A stretch of 7,554 nt of DNA, taken from contig WTBX01000310.1 in assembly GCA_013138855.1 (NCBI GenBank), positions 1 to 7,554 of the forward strand, in the 5' to 3' direction. A model generated the notes under the pieces. That model was not told the origin of the DNA. It saw only the letters and a program-made list of their open reading frames with translations, and did no database searches. The position numbers were made by a program, and so were the translations under genes. Shown here one piece after another: positions 5,042-7,554 of the stretch (position 1 is the first letter of the stretch; the number at the start of each line of letters is the position of its first letter). The DNA is from Methylococcaceae bacterium (GTDB lineage: Bacteria; Pseudomonadota; Gammaproteobacteria; Methylococcales; Methylomonadaceae).

Positions 5042-7366
5042 ATGGAGATTGATGCTGAACTTTTGCAACAGTTATTAGGTGCTTTTCAAATTGACTTAGA
5101 AGAACAGATCGCTGCGGTAGATGATGGTTTTATGGTTCTGATACAAAAAGATTCAGAACCTGAGGCTCGTAAACAGGCTTTTGCCGCATTAATGCGCTCC
5201 ACTCATAATATTAAAGGGGCTGCACGCGGTTTGAGCTTAGATGGAGTGGTTAATTTATCTCATGAAATAGAAACACTTTTTACTGAACTTACCGAAAAAG
5301 ATATAACACCTCAAGAAGCCTTCATACAAAATTGTCTAAATGCCTTTGAAGCGATGCAAGCACATATTGCCGCTTTAATAGAAAATCAACCGACTAATGA
5401 TTTAGATAAGTTTACGGAGTCAATTATAAAAAATGGACTGAATGCGGCTGAAGAAAAGACAGTAGAAACTAAGCCCGAAGCTCAAAGCATTCCAGACGAC
5501 GCGACGACAGACGCAAACAACAATTTGCAAGAAGAACCTGATCATAAAGAAGAACCCGCTCATAAAATAGTTGAAACTAATGATTTACAAACAAAGCCCG
5601 CTCGTCAGGTAGAAAAACCTGTTAAGACATCAACACCTTCAGAAATTATTCGTGTACAGCTGAGTAAATTAAAACAGGTGGATTCAGTCACTGATGAGTT
5701 GTCAGTCACTAATGCAGGAATGATTGAACACTATCGAAGCCTTAAAACCTATCATTCAAAATTATCACAGGAAATTAGAAAGTGGACACGGGAATATTCA
5801 AAAAATACGAGCGTTAGTGATTCCAAAAATGATTCGATGGAACTGCTTTGTAATGATTTGTATGAAAGTTTAAAGCAGTCGGAGGTAGAAACCAGACAAT
5901 TGCTTGAAGAAATGCGGGGATCAGTAAAAAAACTTAATCATTTAACAGGAGCTTTAAGAAGTGATTTAAAAATTATGCGCTTAGTACCTGTGGTTAATTT
6001 TTCAGGCCCTTTAAAACGCATGGCTCATAGTATTTCGCAAGATTTGAATAAACCCGTTTCTTTTGTTATTAGCGGTGAACAGGTTGAAGTGGATCGTTTG
6101 ATTTTGGATAAACTGCAAGACCCGCTTATTCATTTAATCCGTAATGCCATTGATCATGGTATAGAATCAAAACAACAACGCCTGTCAAAAGGTAAAAAAG
6201 AAACAGGACATATTTCTATTTCTTTTCAAAGTCTGGGTAATTTTTTTGAAGTGCAAGTAATTGATGATGGGGCGGGTATTGATACGAAGACTATTGTAGA
6301 GGTTGCCGTTAATAAAAAGCTGATTTCAAAAGAACAGGCTGAGCATTTATCTGAAACTGAAAAGCTGGATTTAGTGTTTATTTCTGGGTTTTCGAGTCGC
6401 AGTGATGTAACCCAATACTCAGGACGCGGTGTAGGGCTTGATGTCGTCTTTAATCAAATTCGTGCTTTAGGGGGGAGTGTTTCGATTAAAACTATTATCA
6501 ATCAAAGTACTCAGTTTAAATTAAAATTACCTCAGACCTTGGTTTCTGATCGAGGCTTAGTACTTAGTTGCGCTAAAGAACAATTTATTATTCCAACCGT
6601 TGCTGTCAATAGAACTATTCGTTTTAAACCCGAAGAAATTGTTAATTCAGGCGGAAATCAAACAGTTATTGTTAATAAAGAAACGATACCTTTACGTTAT
6701 CTAAGTGATATTTTGCAACTTGATGAATCCACAGAAAAGAAAAAATTTTGTTTTGCGCTTATCCTCGTTCACGGTATGGATAAAATAGCTTTATTGGTTG
6801 ATGATATTAAAAATGAGCGTGAAATTGTATTGATGCCTTTAAACAAGCCTTTAAATACTGTACCCAATGTAATGGGGGCAACCAATGATAATAAGGGTAA
6901 TATTATTATGGTTTTAAACCCTGATAGTTTAGTTTTATCGGGTTTAGGACGGCAAAAGAAAACGGTAGCAATTAACGATCATCAAAATAGCAATCAACGA
7001 ACCAAGCGTATTTTAATTGTCGATGATTCTTTAACGACTCGTACAGTAGAAAAAAATATTTTGGAATCACAAGGCTTTGATGTTGTTAGTAAAATAAACG
7101 GAGTAGATGCGTTGGACTGGCTGGAGGACGATTGTGATTTTGACCTTATCATTACCGATATAGAAATGCCTAAAATGGATGGTTTTGAATTAACGGAGAA
7201 AGTTAAAGTACATGAAAAATTACAACAAATACCAGTGATTATAGTGAGTTCTTTAGCAAGTGAAGAGCATCAAAGAAAAGGGCTTAATGCGGGTGCAGAT
7301 GCTTATATTGTAAAAGGAAAATTTGATAGTCAAATATTACTTGATGCCGTTAATCGACTTATTTGA
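5042..7366 (+). CDS. Hybrid chemotaxis histidine kinase CheA with C-terminal receiver domain (WspE-like)
   Basis: This is a 774-residue cytoplasmic kinase. An N-terminal HPt domain (1-115) carries the phosphorylation site His55 in T-H-N-I-K-G-A-A-R-G-L. A low-complexity linker rich in Glu, Lys, Pro and Thr spans about 135-200; there is no recognisable P2 CheY-docking domain. A dimerisation region with extended coiled coil lies at about 200-315. The ATPase has the N box H-L-I-R-N-A-I-D-H-G-I-E (364-375), G1 D-D-G-A-G-I-D (408-414), an F-box near 449-452 and G2 G-R-G-V-G-L-D-V-V (461-469). A CheW-like domain covers about 499-635. The receiver domain (656-774) has D661-D662, phospho-acceptor Asp706 in T-D-I-E-M-P, Ser736 and Lys758, so it looks competent. 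All key residues are present. Loss of P2 together with a fused receiver is typical of WspE-like kinases, where phosphate can pass within the protein. The ribosome site (GAAG) is weak. The next gene lies outside the window. Confidence 0.95.
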   Translation: MEIDAELLQQLLGAFQIDLEEQIAAVDDGFMVLIQKDSEPEARKQAFAALMRSTHNIKGAARGLSLDGVVNLSHEIETLFTELTEKDITPQEAFIQNCLNAFEAMQAHIAALIENQPTNDLDKFTESIIKNGLNAAEEKTVETKPEAQSIPDDATTDANNNLQEEPDHKEEPAHKIVETNDLQTKPARQVEKPVKTSTPSEIIRVQLSKLKQVDSVTDELSVTNAGMIEHYRSLKTYHSKLSQEIRKWTREYSKNTSVSDSKNDSMELLCNDLYESLKQSEVETRQLLEEMRGSVKKLNHLTGALRSDLKIMRLVPVVNFSGPLKRMAHSISQDLNKPVSFVISGEQVEVDRLILDKLQDPLIHLIRNAIDHGIESKQQRLSKGKKETGHISISFQSLGNFFEVQVIDDGAGIDTKTIVEVAVNKKLISKEQAEHLSETEKLDLVFISGFSSRSDVTQYSGRGVGLDVVFNQIRALGGSVSIKTIINQSTQFKLKLPQTLVSDRGLVLSCAKEQFIIPTVAVNRTIRFKPEEIVNSGGNQTVIVNKETIPLRYLSDILQLDESTEKKKFCFALILVHGMDKIALLVDDIKNEREIVLMPLNKPLNTVPNVMGATNDNKGNIIMVLNPDSLVLSGLGRQKKTVAINDHQNSNQRTKRILIVDDSLTTRTVEKNILESQGFDVVSKINGVDALDWLEDDCDFDLIITDIEMPKMDGFELTEKVKVHEKLQQIPVIIVSSLASEEHQRKGLNAGADAYIVKGKFDSQILLDAVNRLI

Positions 7367-7376
7367 CTAAGCGGTT

Positions 7377-7401
7377 TTCCGCGACTAAATATCGCAGTTC
7401 C
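7377..7401 (+). repeat. Degenerate GCGAC-family repeat downstream of cheA
   Basis: TTCCGCGACTAAA is identical to the start of the repeat at 3138-3163. The second half (TATCGCAGTTCC) has drifted and is one base shorter. It begins 10 bases after the cheA stop. It has no T-tract, so it is not a recognisable terminator. Confidence 0.7.
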
Positions 7402-7454
7402 AGAGTAAAAATAATATTATTTAGAATCATCCCATTGTATCTACTTTAAAAAAC

Positions 7455-7554
7455 GTAAGTGTTCAGTCCCCCTCTTAAAAAAAGAGGGGTTAGGGGAGAT
7501 TTTATTAAATAAATCCCCCTCAATCCCCCTTTTCCAAAGGGGGGGGTGAGTACT
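7455..7554 (+). mobile_element. MITE-like element, copy 2, truncated by window edge
   Basis: The sequence begins GTAAGTGTTCAG and matches the reverse complement of 2883-2986 at 97 of 101 aligned positions: three substitutions and one single-base gap. Both internal hairpins are kept (7469-7476 with 7482-7489, and 7525-7532 with 7536-7543). The last three bases of the right end, expected to be TAC, fall outside the window. The flanking 8 bases on the left are TAAAAAAC (7447-7454), so the same 8 bases should follow the right end if this copy also arose by transposition. Confidence 0.85.

Noticed and set aside
7371..7382. GCGG-TTTT-CCGC hairpin after cheA as a terminator
   Set aside because: The stem is four pairs and no T-tract follows; it merges into the GCGAC repeat.

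Overview
This window holds a chemosensory (Che-type) signalling cluster. All five genes lie on the + strand, and the DNA between them is unusually rich in palindromes and small mobile repeats. The DNA is AT-rich, with many AAA, TTA and ATT codons. Protein style and repeat type suggest a low-GC gammaproteobacterium, for example from the Methylococcales or the Beggiatoa/Thiothrix group. That placement is an impression, because the window has no rRNA or marker gene.

Layout: 1-213 carries a nested palindromic repeat and then the leader of the first gene. 214-693 is a small CheW. 705-2153 is a CheR methyltransferase with a C-terminal TPR domain. 2226-2756 is a second CheW. 2757-3190 is a 434-base gene-free gap filled with inverted repeats and one complete MITE-like element. 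3191-5032 is a transmembrane methyl-accepting chemoreceptor. 5042-7366 is a hybrid CheA with a C-terminal receiver domain. 7367-7554 holds more repeat DNA, ending in a second MITE-like copy cut by the window edge.

How the genes fit together: the receptor should sense a periplasmic or membrane signal. The two CheW proteins couple it to the CheA-REC kinase, and CheR-TPR methylates the receptor for adaptation. The set (receptor, two CheW around a CheR-TPR, CheA-REC) matches the Wsp-type 'alternative cellular function' systems, which commonly control c-di-GMP and surface behaviour rather than flagellar steering. The order here is B-C-D-A-E in Wsp letters, not A-B-C-D-E. The expected CheB methylesterase and output protein are not in the window, so the output is unknown.

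The strongest non-coding signal is a 104-bp element at 2883-2986. It has GTAAGT...ACTTAC ends and a perfect 8-bp target duplication (CTCGTGCG). It sits inside an older inverted repeat, which is restored exactly when the element and one duplicate are removed. A 97/101-identical copy lies in the opposite orientation at 7455-7554, so the receptor-CheA pair is bracketed by inverted copies. GTAA ends with 8-bp duplications are the hallmark of the IS66 family, so I infer an IS66-type MITE.
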